Origin: Methanobacterium sp. UBA44
GTDB lineage: Archaea; Methanobacteriota; Methanobacteria; Methanobacteriales; Methanobacteriaceae
DNA: 64,000 bases
Direction of reading: 5' to 3'
Assembly: GCA_002494885.1 (NCBI GenBank)
Contig: DACV01000007.1
Location: 78,990-142,989, forward strand
Of this stretch, positions 10,196-19,649 are shown piece by piece. Positions within the stretch are counted from its first letter, which is position 1; each line of letters starts with the position of its first letter. The position numbers were made by a program, and so were the translations under genes. A model generated the notes under the pieces. The model saw nothing but the letters and a program-made list of their open reading frames with translations, did not search any database and was not told the origin of the DNA.

Positions 10196-10780
10196 ATGAT
10201 ACCAAAAAACAATGAATACGGGAAATTCAATTCTGTGAAAAATAACAATGGCTATTTAGTATGCCATAGATGTCATGGATACTACAAACTCAAGGCTAAT
10301 GAATCTCCTGGAGATTTTACTGACTGTGAATGCGGTAATCCTCTTGTATACTCAGATAATATTGATAATTTATTAAAATCTCCTGTTAATAGGAATAAAA
10401 AAATTGAAGATATAGATGAAATGGTAAATTATCTAAAAAAAGAAGCTCGAGAACGTAAAGAAGTTTTAAAGAATTTATCAGAGCGCATAACCATTCAGGA
10501 ACAGGCACTGGACACTATTAATAAAGAAAAGTTAGTGGGTGAAGATAATAAGTCCATATTGGATTTATTAGAAGAAGATAAAGAGATAGACAACGAAATT
10601 AACGAGCAAAAAAGAATATTAGAAGATGCTTTTAAACAGGAAGATGCATTTCTATCACAAATCAGGCAAAAAAGAAATAAATCAAATCTAGCACTTTCAG
10701 AAGCTGATAAAATACCTCTTTTTATAATAATAGCTGCTTTTATACTCCTGATTATTATTATACTATTGTACATATTCTAA
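10196..10780 (+). CDS. Zinc-ribbon, coiled-coil, C-terminally anchored protein
   Basis: No named family was recognised. Near the N-terminus two cysteine pairs (CHRCHGYY ... CECGN) form a likely zinc ribbon. Residues about 60-170 are charged and heptad-like, a probable coiled coil. The last 20 residues are a strong membrane anchor (FIIIAAFILLIIIILL), which places the bulk of the protein in the cytosol. It stands alone, converging on hemL with about 20 bp between the stop codons. Function unknown. Confidence 0.6.
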   Translation: MIPKNNEYGKFNSVKNNNGYLVCHRCHGYYKLKANESPGDFTDCECGNPLVYSDNIDNLLKSPVNRNKKIEDIDEMVNYLKKEARERKEVLKNLSERITIQEQALDTINKEKLVGEDNKSILDLLEEDKEIDNEINEQKRILEDAFKQEDAFLSQIRQKRNKSNLALSEADKIPLFIIIAAFILLIIIILLYIF

Positions 10781-10799
10781 AATAAAAAAAATAAAGTGA

Positions 10800-12053
10800 T
10801 TACAGTTTTTTCATGTAAGAATCTATTATCTGGGCAGTTTTATCCAGTTCTTCCTCATCATGCATCAGGGAAATAAAACAGCATTCAAATTGAGAAGGAG
10901 GAATAAAAACACCCTCTTTAAGAAGATTATGGAAATATCCATTGAACATATCAGTATCTGCAGTTTTAGCATCCTTATAATCATTAATTTCATTTTCAGT
11001 GAAGTAAATCTGGAACATTGAGCTTAAACCAGTGAGTTTAAAGTTCAGACCATTATCATCAATTATATCCTGAATCCGACCCCTTAATAAAGTCCCTTTT
11101 TTGTCCATTTCTGAATAAAATTTTTTATCAAGCTGATCAAGCATTGAAAGACCTGCTGTTACAGAAACAGGATTACCATTAAAAGTACCTGCCTGATAAA
11201 CACTACCTGAAGGGGCTATCATCTCCATTAATTCCTTTTTACCAGCTAAAGCACCCATTGGAAATCCACCTCCAAGTATTTTACCTAAAGTAACAAGATC
11301 AGGCATAACGTTATAATATTCCTGTGCTCCACCCTCAGCTATTCTAAAACCAGTTATTACTTCATCAAATATAAGAATTATGTTATTCTCCTCAGTTATT
11401 TCACGTAAAAATTTTAAATATCCGTCTTTTGGAGTGATACACCCAATATTTCCCATTATCGGCTCAACAATTACAGCAGCAATATCATTTTCTGCTCGAA
11501 CTAAATTAAGGACAGCATCTTCATCATTGAAAGGAGCTAAAATAGTATTTATGGTAGTTTCTTCAGGAACACCAGGAGAGTCAGGTAGTCCTGCTGCACC
11601 AGATCCTGATTTTACAAGAACGTAGTCATGCGCACCGTGATAAGAGCCTTCAAATTTAATAATTTTCTTTTTACCTGTAGCTGCCCTTGCAAGCCTTATT
11701 GCACTCATTGTAGCTTCTGTACCTGAATTTACAAAACGAACCATTTCTGCACAGGGCACTTTTTTAATCACAAGCTTAGCCAGTTCTATTTCTTTTTGGG
11801 AAGGCACTCCAAAGGCAGAACCAAGTTCCAGTTGATTTTTAACAGCATTAATAATGGAATAGTTTGCATGCCCTAAAACAAGGGGTCCGTATGCAAGACA
11901 GTAATCAATATAATCGTTTCCATCAACGTCGAAGATTTTAGATCCTTTTCCATGTTTTACAAAAAAAGGATATGGTTTGTATGCCCTAACTGGAGAATCA
12001 ACGCCTCCAGGAATGTAATTACTGGCTTCTTTGAATAATTCTTCTGATCTCAT
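10800..12053 (-). CDS. hemL: Glutamate-1-semialdehyde 2,1-aminomutase
   Basis: PLP enzyme that turns glutamate-1-semialdehyde into 5-aminolevulinate for tetrapyrroles (haem d1-like compounds, F430, cobamides). The substrate-specific N-terminus YIPGGVDSPVRAY, the PLP-phosphate loop NSGTEATMSAIRLAR, the ring-stacking IIFDEVITGFR and the Schiff-base lysine in TLGKILGGGFPMGA (near residue 260) are all present. It has standard length (417 residues). The cbiC gene lies about 45 nt upstream on the same strand, making a small tetrapyrrole operon. hemB is elsewhere in the window. Confidence 0.95.
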   Translation of the reverse strand: MRSEELFKEASNYIPGGVDSPVRAYKPYPFFVKHGKGSKIFDVDGNDYIDYCLAYGPLVLGHANYSIINAVKNQLELGSAFGVPSQKEIELAKLVIKKVPCAEMVRFVNSGTEATMSAIRLARAATGKKKIIKFEGSYHGAHDYVLVKSGSGAAGLPDSPGVPEETTINTILAPFNDEDAVLNLVRAENDIAAVIVEPIMGNIGCITPKDGYLKFLREITEENNIILIFDEVITGFRIAEGGAQEYYNVMPDLVTLGKILGGGFPMGALAGKKELMEMIAPSGSVYQAGTFNGNPVSVTAGLSMLDQLDKKFYSEMDKKGTLLRGRIQDIIDDNGLNFKLTGLSSMFQIYFTENEINDYKDAKTADTDMFNGYFHNLLKEGVFIPPSQFECCFISLMHDEEELDKTAQIIDSYMKKL

Positions 12054-12099
12054 TTTTTAACTCCTTAATGATTTGATTTCAGTTTTAAATTCATTAAAA

Positions 12100-12723
12100 T
12101 TAATCCTTATTTAATCCTATAAGTGAATTTGCAACAGCTACAGCAACCGGAGTTCCACCTTTAGGCCCTTCAGTTACAATACTGGGTATTTCACTCATTT
12201 TAAGAGCCTCTTTAGATTCAGCAGCCCCTACAAATCCTACAGGCACTCCTATAATGGATCTTGTTTTCATTCCCTCATTTTTAACCAGATTAATAGCTTC
12301 AAAAAGAGCTGTTGGTGCATTACCAATTACTATAATCCCTTCGAAACCTTTTTTATGCGCAACGCGCATTGCTGCTGCTGCTCGAGTAATCTGTTCTTCC
12401 TTTGCAAGTTTTATAGTTTCCTCATGGCTTATGTAACACTCTACATTTCCTTCGTATTTATTTATGCCTGCCCTTACCATATTAATATCTGTTAAAATAT
12501 CTTTTTGAGATTCTATTGATTTAATACTTTCTGAAACAAAATTAGAGGATATTCTGGTAATTTCAGCATATTCAGGGTCTGCAGTAGAATGCACAATTCG
12601 CTCAACTATCAATTGCTCATCATGAGAAAGATCCTTTATTTTATCGCCTATTAATGACCTTACAATTTCTCTGCTCTTTGATGCTATATCATAACCCTGT
12701 TTTGTGGATGCTCCCATGAACAT
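12100..12723 (-). CDS. cbiC: Precorrin-8X / cobalt-precorrin-8 methylmutase
   Basis: Moves a methyl group from C11 to C12 of the corrin ring in cobamide synthesis (CobH/CbiC family). The catalytic histidine is in ERIVHSTADPEYAE (about residue 45), and the ligand-binding stretches VRAGINKY, IVIGNAPTAL, IIGVPVGFVGAAESKE and TEGPKGGTPVAVAV are conserved. An in-frame ATG two codons further (12717) is an alternative start. Methanogens need cobamide for methyltransfer, and the pairing with hemL fits a tetrapyrrole operon. Confidence 0.92.
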   Translation of the reverse strand: MFMGASTKQGYDIASKSREIVRSLIGDKIKDLSHDEQLIVERIVHSTADPEYAEITRISSNFVSESIKSIESQKDILTDINMVRAGINKYEGNVECYISHEETIKLAKEEQITRAAAAMRVAHKKGFEGIIVIGNAPTALFEAINLVKNEGMKTRSIIGVPVGFVGAAESKEALKMSEIPSIVTEGPKGGTPVAVAVANSLIGLNKD

Positions 12724-12766
12724 AGTATCTTATAACCTTCTTCTAATTGATAATTTAAATAATAGG

Positions 12767-13219
12767 TTAAACCGCGCTTTTTGGCTCTTTTGAGGTTTCT
12801 TTTATATTTTTATCTTCATTTACCATGCCAACTACATCAGTACCTGCAATTTTATCCATATACCTTATTTTAGAATTTCCTGATGTGTATCCCAGAATAA
12901 GATCGATGATTAATGGAATCCACAGAATTTTGGATAGATTCCTGATAAAAGCCTTTCTGTAGTCCATATTACCCTCATCAGATATAACCTTGATTCTTAT
13001 TATGGTTTTACCAAAAGTTGTGCTGTAATTTCCTTCAAGATAGGTGAAATATCCTATAATGATCAATGCAGCTAATATCAGCCAGTAATTTAAAATTTCG
13101 AATGCTCCAGCTAATGCTATCAATGGATAAATCAAAGCACTCAAAATCCAGATGATTAAAGACACCGCAAAGGCATCTATTATTAGAGCAGTGATTCTTT
13201 TTCCCAATAATTTCTGCAT
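12767..13219 (-). CDS. RDD family membrane protein
   Basis: A 150-residue protein with the RDD motif (KRITALIIDAFAV) at its N-terminus, three transmembrane segments, and the second conserved helix region GKTIIRIKVISDEG. The C-terminal tail is charged. A longer frame begins at 13327, but the ATG at 13219 has a strong GAGGGGG box, and the extra 36 residues would be encoded by a cluster of DNA hairpins, so I reject them. RDD proteins are small transporters or membrane factors of mostly unknown role. Nothing here narrows that. Confidence 0.75.
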   Translation of the reverse strand: MQKLLGKRITALIIDAFAVSLIIWILSALIYPLIALAGAFEILNYWLILAALIIIGYFTYLEGNYSTTFGKTIIRIKVISDEGNMDYRKAFIRNLSKILWIPLIIDLILGYTSGNSKIRYMDKIAGTDVVGMVNEDKNIKETSKEPKSAV

Positions 13220-13252
13220 TTTATTCCCCCTCAAAAATGTCCTATTTTTGTT

Positions 13253-13326
13253 CAAACACTGTTTGGTGCATAGAAAATCTATCAAAATCATAGATTTTGA
13301 TGCAGTAAAATTCTTTGAATTTTGCA
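13253..13326. repeat. Cluster of AT-rich hairpins (copy 1)
   Basis: Three consecutive inverted repeats: CAAAC/GTTTG (13253/13261), ATCAAAATC/GATTTTGAT with loop ATA (13281-13301), and AAAATTC/GAATTTT with loop TTT (13307-13323). They occupy the gap between hypE and the RDD gene, both on the - strand. Two further clusters of the same build are at 54524 and 61781. Confidence 0.7.
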
Positions 13327-13435
13327 TGCTTTGATTTTTGATAACCTTTAAATTCTATTAATCTTCCTAAGATTTTTAAGTTATAAAAATGTTTTCCTTT
13401 TGATAAAATGGATTAATCATGGACAAAAACAGTTT

Positions 13436-14446
13436 TCAACATACTCTTGGAACTGGATCTGCTATTGGAGCTTCAAGGATTCTCTTTCCACCCAACAAAG
13501 TCTCAATTATTACATGTTTATCTTCTGTTACTTCGCCAATAATCTGGGCATCCTTACCATAGGTAGTTTTTCTTATAGCTTCGAGGATTTCATCCGCTTT
13601 TCCTGCTTCAACACCCATAATCACTTTACCTTCGTTTGCAACTTCATAAGGATCAATTCCAAGCATTTCTGAAGCTGCATGAACCTGTTCCTTGACTGGA
13701 ATCTTATCTTCATGGACAAACATTCCTACCCCTGATTTTGAAGCAAGTTCATTAAGAGCATTTGCAATTCCGCCCCTTGTTGGGTCTTTCATTGCTTTTA
13801 CTCCCCCAATTTTCAAGGCTGTTTCAGTCATTTCTGTAACTGGCGCCACATCTGATTTTAAATCTGTTTCAAATCCAAAACCTTCACGATAGGACATTAA
13901 AGCAATTCCATGATCTCCGACACTTCCTGACAATATGATTTTGTCTCCCACTTCAAGGGATGAATCACTTGTTATTTTTCCTTTTTTAGCTATTCCAATT
14001 CCTGTTGTAGAAATAATAATCTTATCGAGCTTATCCTTTTCCATAACCTTAGTGTCTCCAGTTACAAGAGCAACATCAGCTTCTCTGCAGGCTCCATCCA
14101 TCGACTTTATTATTCTTTCAAAATCTTCGCTTGTAAATCCTTCACTAATTACCATGGCATTTGCAATTGCAATTGGCTTTGCTCCCATTACAGCAACGTC
14201 GTTTACAGTTCCTGTAATTGACAGTTTTCCAATATCTCCACCAGGGAAAAAAATTGGGTCAATTGTATGGCTATCTGTACTTATTACAATTTCATGTTGG
14301 CCAAGGGGAATTGTTGCACCATCATCGAGTTCTCCAAGTCCTATTCCACCATTTACTTTTTTATTTTTTATATTGTTGAGAATAATATCTGATATTAAGC
14401 TCTGCATCATTTCTCCGCCAGCGCCGTGGGCCATGCCGATTTTCAT
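13436..14446 (-). CDS. hypE: Hydrogenase maturation protein HypE
   Basis: Makes the cyanide ligand of [NiFe]-hydrogenase by dehydrating a thiocarbamoylated C-terminal cysteine. The protein ends in DPVPRVC, the conserved tail that carries this cysteine. The PurM-like ATP-binding region (MAHGAGGEMM, LDDGATIPLG, STDSHTIDP, GTVNDVAVMGAKP, LVTGDTKVM, DPTRGGIANALNELA) is complete in 336 residues. An AGGTGA box precedes the ATG. It is transcribed away from rps8e. hypF and the other hyp genes are not in the window. Confidence 0.95.
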   Translation of the reverse strand: MKIGMAHGAGGEMMQSLISDIILNNIKNKKVNGGIGLGELDDGATIPLGQHEIVISTDSHTIDPIFFPGGDIGKLSITGTVNDVAVMGAKPIAIANAMVISEGFTSEDFERIIKSMDGACREADVALVTGDTKVMEKDKLDKIIISTTGIGIAKKGKITSDSSLEVGDKIILSGSVGDHGIALMSYREGFGFETDLKSDVAPVTEMTETALKIGGVKAMKDPTRGGIANALNELASKSGVGMFVHEDKIPVKEQVHAASEMLGIDPYEVANEGKVIMGVEAGKADEILEAIRKTTYGKDAQIIGEVTEDKHVIIETLLGGKRILEAPIADPVPRVC

Positions 14447-14787
14447 AGATTCACCTGTCGTTTTTATTAGTTTTATTCCATAAAGCGCTTTAATTTAACC
14501 AATTATTAATTAATTAAAAAAAGCAATCAATTTAGTTTGTTTTTATATTACTGAATGAGTATAATAAAATATATCTTTTTTTATACTTTTAAAAAATACA
14601 CCTGCTAAAAGTATTCCATTTAAATGAAATATTTAAATAGGTTTAAATAATATACCTTAGTATTCTAATAGTTAGATTCAATCTAATTAAAAAAAATAAT
14701 TGTCTATTCTGTGAATAGTACTTTTTTTGAGAAAATAAATTCATTATTTTTCTCTGGTAATAATATAAAAAATTTTGAGGTGAAATT
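14447..14787. other. Divergent promoter region hypE / rps8e
   Basis: 341 bp of very AT-rich DNA between divergent genes. I see no ORF or RNA gene. It must carry both promoters, but several TATA-like stretches compete and I do not single one out. The S8e gene is preceded by GAGGTGA. Confidence 0.4.
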
Positions 14788-15168
14788 ATGGCAATTTGGC
14801 AAGGAGAATCATTAAGAAAACCAAGTGGAGGGCGTGCTAAACTTAGCAAGAATAAACGAAAATCTGAACTTGGAAAAAGCGCCGCCGAAACTAAAATCAG
14901 CGAAAGAAAGGTTAAAAACATCAGGACAAAGGGCGGAAACAAAAAGATCCGTTTAACCAATGATAACAAAATAAACGTGGTAAACCCTGGGACAAACAAG
15001 GTTGAAGTAGCAGAAATTTTAAGCGTTATTGAAAACAGCGCTAATACTCACTTTGTACGTAGGAATATTATCACAAAAGGAGCCATAATTGAAACCAGTG
15101 CTGGAAAGGTCAGGGTAACCTCAAGACCAGGTCAGCACGGTGTGATTAACGGCGTATTAGTTGAATAA
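14788..15168 (+). CDS. rps8e: Small ribosomal subunit protein eS8
   Basis: Archaeal/eukaryotic-type component of the small ribosomal subunit. The N-terminal signature MAIWQGESLRKPSGGR, the basic mid-region and the C-terminal VTSRPGQHGVINGVLVE are diagnostic, and the length (126 residues) is standard for archaea. GAGGTGA precedes the ATG at good spacing. The polymerase fragment follows within about 40 nt, so the two may share a transcript. Confidence 0.96.
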   Translation: MAIWQGESLRKPSGGRAKLSKNKRKSELGKSAAETKISERKVKNIRTKGGNKKIRLTNDNKINVVNPGTNKVEVAEILSVIENSANTHFVRRNIITKGAIIETSAGKVRVTSRPGQHGVINGVLVE

Positions 15169-15206
15169 ATCAATTAAATCCAACTATTTTTTTTTAATCA
15201 ATAACG

Positions 15207-15860
15207 GTGTATCAATTGAATGAAGAAATAAAGGAACAATCTGAATTATTTCTTGAAGCCATAAACAAACAGTTGCCCGATGGTATGGAACTCGAATATG
15301 ATGGATTTTACCAGAGGGGTTTTTTTGTTACTAAAAAAAGATACGCCCTTATTGAAGATGATACCATCATTGTTAAAGGTTTAGAACTTGTAAGACGAGA
15401 TTGGGCACCCATTACTAAAAAAACTCAGCAAAAAGTTCTGACTGCAATATTGAAGGAAGCGTCACCTGAAAAAGCTACTAAAATAATTAAAAATGTTATC
15501 GATGACATCAGAAAGGGTAATGTTAAGCTTGAAGACCTGGTTATACACACACAACTTACTAAAAATCCAGGTGACTACTCTCAGATGGCCCCACACGTTT
15601 TAGCTGCAAAAAAAGCAATAGCTAAGGGTAGGAAAGTTGAAAGAGGTTCAATTATCAGGTATGTAGTTGTTAAAGGTAGAGAACCTATAAGCAAAAGAGC
15701 CATACCCATGGAAGATGTTGACATTTCCAACTATGATCCCAATTATTACATTGAAAATCAGGTTCTTCCAGCAGTTGGGAGAATAATAGAAGCATTAGGA
15801 TACTCTGAGCAGGAAATACTGCATAATGAAAAGCAGAGTAGCCTTGATGCATTTTTTTAA
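15207..15860 (+). CDS. polB2: Family B DNA polymerase, small (C-terminal) subunit of a split enzyme
   Basis: A 217-residue protein matching only the end of family B polymerases: the palm/thumb part beginning with the KKRYALIED motif (the conserved KKRY strand), VRRDWAPITKKTQQKVL and the thumb. In Methanothermobacter the polymerase is encoded in two separate genes and the small one has this extent, so the short length is the family norm in Methanobacteriales, not truncation. The C-terminus QSSLDAFF fits a PCNA-interacting box (Q-x-x-L-x-x-F-F). It must pair with a large subunit encoded outside the window. The GTG at 15207 sits in a GGTG box that could instead serve the in-frame TTG at 15216. 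Confidence 0.88.
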   Translation: MYQLNEEIKEQSELFLEAINKQLPDGMELEYDGFYQRGFFVTKKRYALIEDDTIIVKGLELVRRDWAPITKKTQQKVLTAILKEASPEKATKIIKNVIDDIRKGNVKLEDLVIHTQLTKNPGDYSQMAPHVLAAKKAIAKGRKVERGSIIRYVVVKGREPISKRAIPMEDVDISNYDPNYYIENQVLPAVGRIIEALGYSEQEILHNEKQSSLDAFF

Positions 15861-15983
15861 TTTCATAAAATTTCTTCAAATTTTTATTTATTTCCCAAAA
15901 CATTATATTCCAATTTTTCCTTAAGTTTATATCCTTAATGATTTAATCTAATATCACTCTTCAAAATATATTAAGGTGTAACA

Positions 15984-16664
15984 ATGATAAAGGCAGTATT
16001 TTTTGATATTGATGATACTTTATATGATACTTCTGGTTTTGCCAGGCTTGCAAGGAGGGCTGCACTAAATGTAATGATTGATGCCGGCTTACCCCTAACT
16101 ACTGATGAAGCTTACCTCCTTTTAAGAGAAATAATTGATGAATATGGTTCTAATTATGATAAACACTTCAATATATTAACTAAAAGAGTTTTTGGCGAGG
16201 AAAAACCGTTGCTTATTGCTCTGGGTATGATTACATATCACAATGTTAAATTTGCACTCCTTAGATTGTTTCCTCAAACAACTAAAACATTAATTTATTT
16301 AAAAGCACAGGGATATAATTTAGGTGTCATATCTAACGGAATAACGATTAAACAATGGGAAAAATTAATAAGACTTGATCTTCATCACTTCTTTGACTAT
16401 GTGATAACTTCTGAGGAAGCAGGCGTTGTAAAACCAGATAAAAAGATATTTGAAGTTGCCCTACAAAAAATGGGCGCTACAGCAGAAGAATCAGTTATGA
16501 TCGGCAATAAGTTCAGTGAAGACATAATGGGAGCTTTAAACAGCGGAATATCTGCAATACTTGTCAATTCACAATTAGAAGAACAGGATAAAGAATATCT
16601 TGAAAAGAACAACATAAAAATAGATGTGATATCCCATATTGGTGAACTTAAAGATATTCTGTAA
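15984..16664 (+). CDS. HAD-superfamily hydrolase (TIGR02253-like)
   Basis: A 226-residue phosphatase-type protein with a helical cap. Motif I is FFDIDDTLYDT (nucleophile Asp), motif II is VISNG, and the motif III lysine is in VKPDKKIF. Motif IV reads MIGNKFSEDIMGA, with Asn where many members have Asp. GGTG precedes the ATG. It matches the archaeal HAD group annotated as TIGR02253. The substrate is unknown. It is followed closely by an AAA ATPase on the same strand. Confidence 0.85.
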   Translation: MIKAVFFDIDDTLYDTSGFARLARRAALNVMIDAGLPLTTDEAYLLLREIIDEYGSNYDKHFNILTKRVFGEEKPLLIALGMITYHNVKFALLRLFPQTTKTLIYLKAQGYNLGVISNGITIKQWEKLIRLDLHHFFDYVITSEEAGVVKPDKKIFEVALQKMGATAEESVMIGNKFSEDIMGALNSGISAILVNSQLEEQDKEYLEKNNIKIDVISHIGELKDIL

Positions 16665-16744
16665 TAATCTAAATCAGATATGTGAAGTTTAAAATTTACA
16701 GTTACATACAATCCCCAATATGGCATTATTTAATAGGTGATTTA

Positions 16745-18292
16745 ATGGAATATTACCACGACCAGAAGATGCAGAAGATATTTGAATATTTAAAACAGCC
16801 TAAAACATTAGAAGAACTAAAACTTTCAGATTCATTTGTTAGAAGCTTAATTTTAAAACTTATATCCAGCTATGGAAGCCTAAAAACAAGCAGAATAAAT
16901 GAGATTACTGGTCTTCACTGGGATATTTTAGAAGAAAACATCAAAAAACTGGAAGAAGATAGCTTCTGCGCACCTACAAGTGGAGGATTCCTATTTTCAA
17001 GTGTTGAATACACTGTAACAAGAAAAGGACATGAAAAAGCCAGAAGAAGCATAGAAGAAAACCCTTACATAGGTTTAGCTCCAGTTTCCTACGATGATTA
17101 TTATACCATAATGGAAATCCAGCTCAAGGGCAGATATCCAATACATATCCCTGACGAAGTGGTAAAATACACTTTCCAGGATGTGGTGGGAGTTGATTAT
17201 GCAAAAGAAGTTTTAATAGAATCATGCACAGTTGGAAGAGGTATCTTCGTTTATGGCCCTCCAGGAACCGGTAAAACGTTCATTGTAAGTAAAATGCCCG
17301 ATCTGCTACCCCCTCTTGTGATTCCAAAATTCATTGAATATGGTGGAGCAATAATTCAGCTTTATGATCCGGATTTCCATAAGAAATGTGAAGAACAGCC
17401 CGGAGATCCTCGATGGGTTAAAATTTATGCCCCATTTGTACTCACTGGAGCAGAACTCAACTTAAATAAACTTGAAACTAACTACAATCCAAATAAAGGA
17501 ATTTATGAAACTTCCCCTATTATTAAGGCTAATGGAGGTATACTTTTAATAGATGACCTTGGAAGACAGAGGGATGACCATGAGCTCATCCTGAACCGTC
17601 TTATTGTGCCGATGGAAAATAAAAAAGATGTTATTTATGTAAGGGGAATTCCAGTAATCGTCCACAGTAATTTTATACCTATATTTTCCACTAACCTGGA
17701 TATAAGTATAATGGACGAAGCTCACCTTCGAAGGGCTCCACTGCACATTTTTCTGAGAAATCCTCCGATTAACGAATTGGCAGAAGTTTTTAAAAGGAAT
17801 CTGGATAGTTTAGGAGAAAAATATGGTGAAGATGTTTTAAATAGGTTCCTAAAAGTATATATTCCTAATTCTGAAGGTGGAGAAGGCCTTGATCCTACTT
17901 TTGCCCATGCAAGAGATCTTGCACAGATAACGCAGGCAGTAAGAATAAATCAGGATAAGGAAGCCATCGATGTTGATGTTCTGGAAGCTGCACTTAAAAA
18001 ACATATTTTAATTCAACTTCAAAGACTTAGAATTGATATTGCCCAGATTTCAAAGAAGATACGTTCCTATCGTATCGTTACAGAAGATTTAGAATCGGCT
18101 TATATGGCTTTAAATGAAATTGGAACCTGTGAAATTTCATATGAAAGAGATGCACTTTTAATTGATGTGGAAGAGACAATTACACCAGTTTATCTTGCTA
18201 CTTATTTGCATAAAAAAGGAATTATTGCAGATAAAATTGATTTAATTGCAGAATCAGAGAGGGAACTTAGAAGAACTATTCTTCATGGGTGA
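16745..18292 (+). CDS. AAA ATPase with N-terminal helical/winged-helix region
   Basis: About 515 residues. The first 130 are helical and HTH-like (two winged-helix-like segments), followed by a P-loop ATPase domain with Walker A VYGPPGTGKTF, Walker B GILLIDDLGRQ, a sensor-1-like FSTNLD and an arginine-finger-like HLRRAP. A GTG at 16682 is in frame, but GGTGA followed by ATG at 16745 is the better start. Similar uncharacterised ATPases are widespread, some of them in bacterial secretion or pilus gene neighbourhoods. Here the only neighbour is the HAD gene, so no role can be assigned. No membrane segment is evident. Confidence 0.75.
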   Translation: MEYYHDQKMQKIFEYLKQPKTLEELKLSDSFVRSLILKLISSYGSLKTSRINEITGLHWDILEENIKKLEEDSFCAPTSGGFLFSSVEYTVTRKGHEKARRSIEENPYIGLAPVSYDDYYTIMEIQLKGRYPIHIPDEVVKYTFQDVVGVDYAKEVLIESCTVGRGIFVYGPPGTGKTFIVSKMPDLLPPLVIPKFIEYGGAIIQLYDPDFHKKCEEQPGDPRWVKIYAPFVLTGAELNLNKLETNYNPNKGIYETSPIIKANGGILLIDDLGRQRDDHELILNRLIVPMENKKDVIYVRGIPVIVHSNFIPIFSTNLDISIMDEAHLRRAPLHIFLRNPPINELAEVFKRNLDSLGEKYGEDVLNRFLKVYIPNSEGGEGLDPTFAHARDLAQITQAVRINQDKEAIDVDVLEAALKKHILIQLQRLRIDIAQISKKIRSYRIVTEDLESAYMALNEIGTCEISYERDALLIDVEETITPVYLATYLHKKGIIADKIDLIAESERELRRTILHG

Positions 18293-18322
18293 TCAGTTAC
18301 TCTAACAATTAATCTGTAAGAA

Positions 18323-19363
18323 TCAATTGAGTTTTATTCTGATAATTTTATCGTCATTAGACTGTGGAATACCTCTCCCATCCCTGTTTGAAGTGCTGAT
18401 ATAAAGGTAACCATTATGCTCTACCGCTTCTCTAATCCTCCCTAAATCTGTGAAAAGCTCTTCTTCGCCAGTTATTGTATTTCCATCAGCTCCAAGGGTA
18501 ATTTTACGTAGTTGCGTACCTCTAAGTCCAGCGACATATAAATTGCCATTATAATAACTAATTCCTGAAGGTGCCAGTGTAAAATCCTGATAAAAAATCA
18601 ATGGTTTGATATAACCATTTGCAGAATCATTACCCTGATATACTGGCCATCCATAGTTTCCACCTTTCACAATGATGTTTATTTCATCATTTCTTGTCTG
18701 GCCGTGTTCTGATGAGTACATCTGTCCTGTTACAGGGTTCCATGTTATTCCCTGCGGATTTCTATGTCCATATGAGTAAACATAATTATTAAAGGGGTTA
18801 TCTGGAGGAATGCTACCATCTTTATTCAATCTCAGTATTTTTCCAGCTAATGAATTAGTATCTTGTGCTAAGGAACGATCATTTGCATCCCCTGATGTTG
18901 CATAGAGTTTTCCATCGGGGCCAAATTTTAGTCTTCCCCCATCGTGAATTGCTGCACCTGGTATATTATCCAGAAGAATGGTTTCATTTTCCAATCTTTC
19001 ATTTAAGGTGAATCTGGATATTCTGTTTCCGTTTGGACCGGTGTAATAAAGATATATAAATTTATTTGTGTTAAATTCAGGATCCACTGCAATTCCCAGC
19101 AGCCCAGACTCGCTTACTTCATTAGAATTTATTTCTCCAACTATTTTTGTTGTTCCATTGTCAAGGATGCTTACTTTGCCACCACGCTCTGTAAATATGA
19201 TTCTGTCGTCTGGCAAAAAGTCTATTGCCCAGGGTGTGTCTAAATTCTGTGCTAATATTTCTGTTCCCGATTCCTCCATGTCTGGAGATTCCGATATAGT
19301 AAAAATAAGAATTATTGCAATTAAAATCAGGAAAACTATTATCAGTACAGGTTTATATTTCAT
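18323..19363 (-). CDS. PQQ-dependent-type sugar dehydrogenase (GSDH family)
   Basis: A 346-residue beta-propeller of the glucose/sorbosone dehydrogenase family. An N-terminal hydrophobic segment of about 20 residues anchors or exports it. Family motifs include LDTPWAIDFLPD, LLGIAVDPEF, HDGGRLKFGPDGKLY, YGHRNPQGITWNP and SEHGQTRNDEIN. The enzyme is expected outside the membrane. PQQ use is a family property, and whether this methanogen has the cofactor is unknown. Nothing in the neighbourhood points to a substrate. Confidence 0.85.
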   Translation of the reverse strand: MKYKPVLIIVFLILIAIILIFTISESPDMEESGTEILAQNLDTPWAIDFLPDDRIIFTERGGKVSILDNGTTKIVGEINSNEVSESGLLGIAVDPEFNTNKFIYLYYTGPNGNRISRFTLNERLENETILLDNIPGAAIHDGGRLKFGPDGKLYATSGDANDRSLAQDTNSLAGKILRLNKDGSIPPDNPFNNYVYSYGHRNPQGITWNPVTGQMYSSEHGQTRNDEINIIVKGGNYGWPVYQGNDSANGYIKPLIFYQDFTLAPSGISYYNGNLYVAGLRGTQLRKITLGADGNTITGEEELFTDLGRIREAVEHNGYLYISTSNRDGRGIPQSNDDKIIRIKLN

Positions 19364-19649
19364 ATCAGTCCCCTATTTTTAATAATATTTATATACTTTT
19401 TATCTATTAATTTTTTTGTTAAGCTCAGATACATAAATCAAAATACTATATATTTTTTTATATAAATTAAGTATTAATTTTAATTTAAACGGTTTATTAT
19501 TCATTAAATCAAATTTAAATTTATTAAATCACTTATTTTTTTTCTTTTTACTAAATAGCTATTTATTTAAAGTAATTAGAGTAGTTAAATACAAATGATT
19601 TAATAATAATTTTTACATAATAAATATTATTTTATCTGGTGGTGTAATT

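Noticed and set aside
13220..13327. 36-residue N-terminal extension of the RDD protein
   Set aside because: It is encoded by the hairpin cluster, and a strong ribosome-binding site precedes the internal ATG at 13219.
13935..14483. 182-aa ORF antisense to hypE
   Set aside because: Ser/Pro/Ile-rich shadow frame of a well-supported gene.
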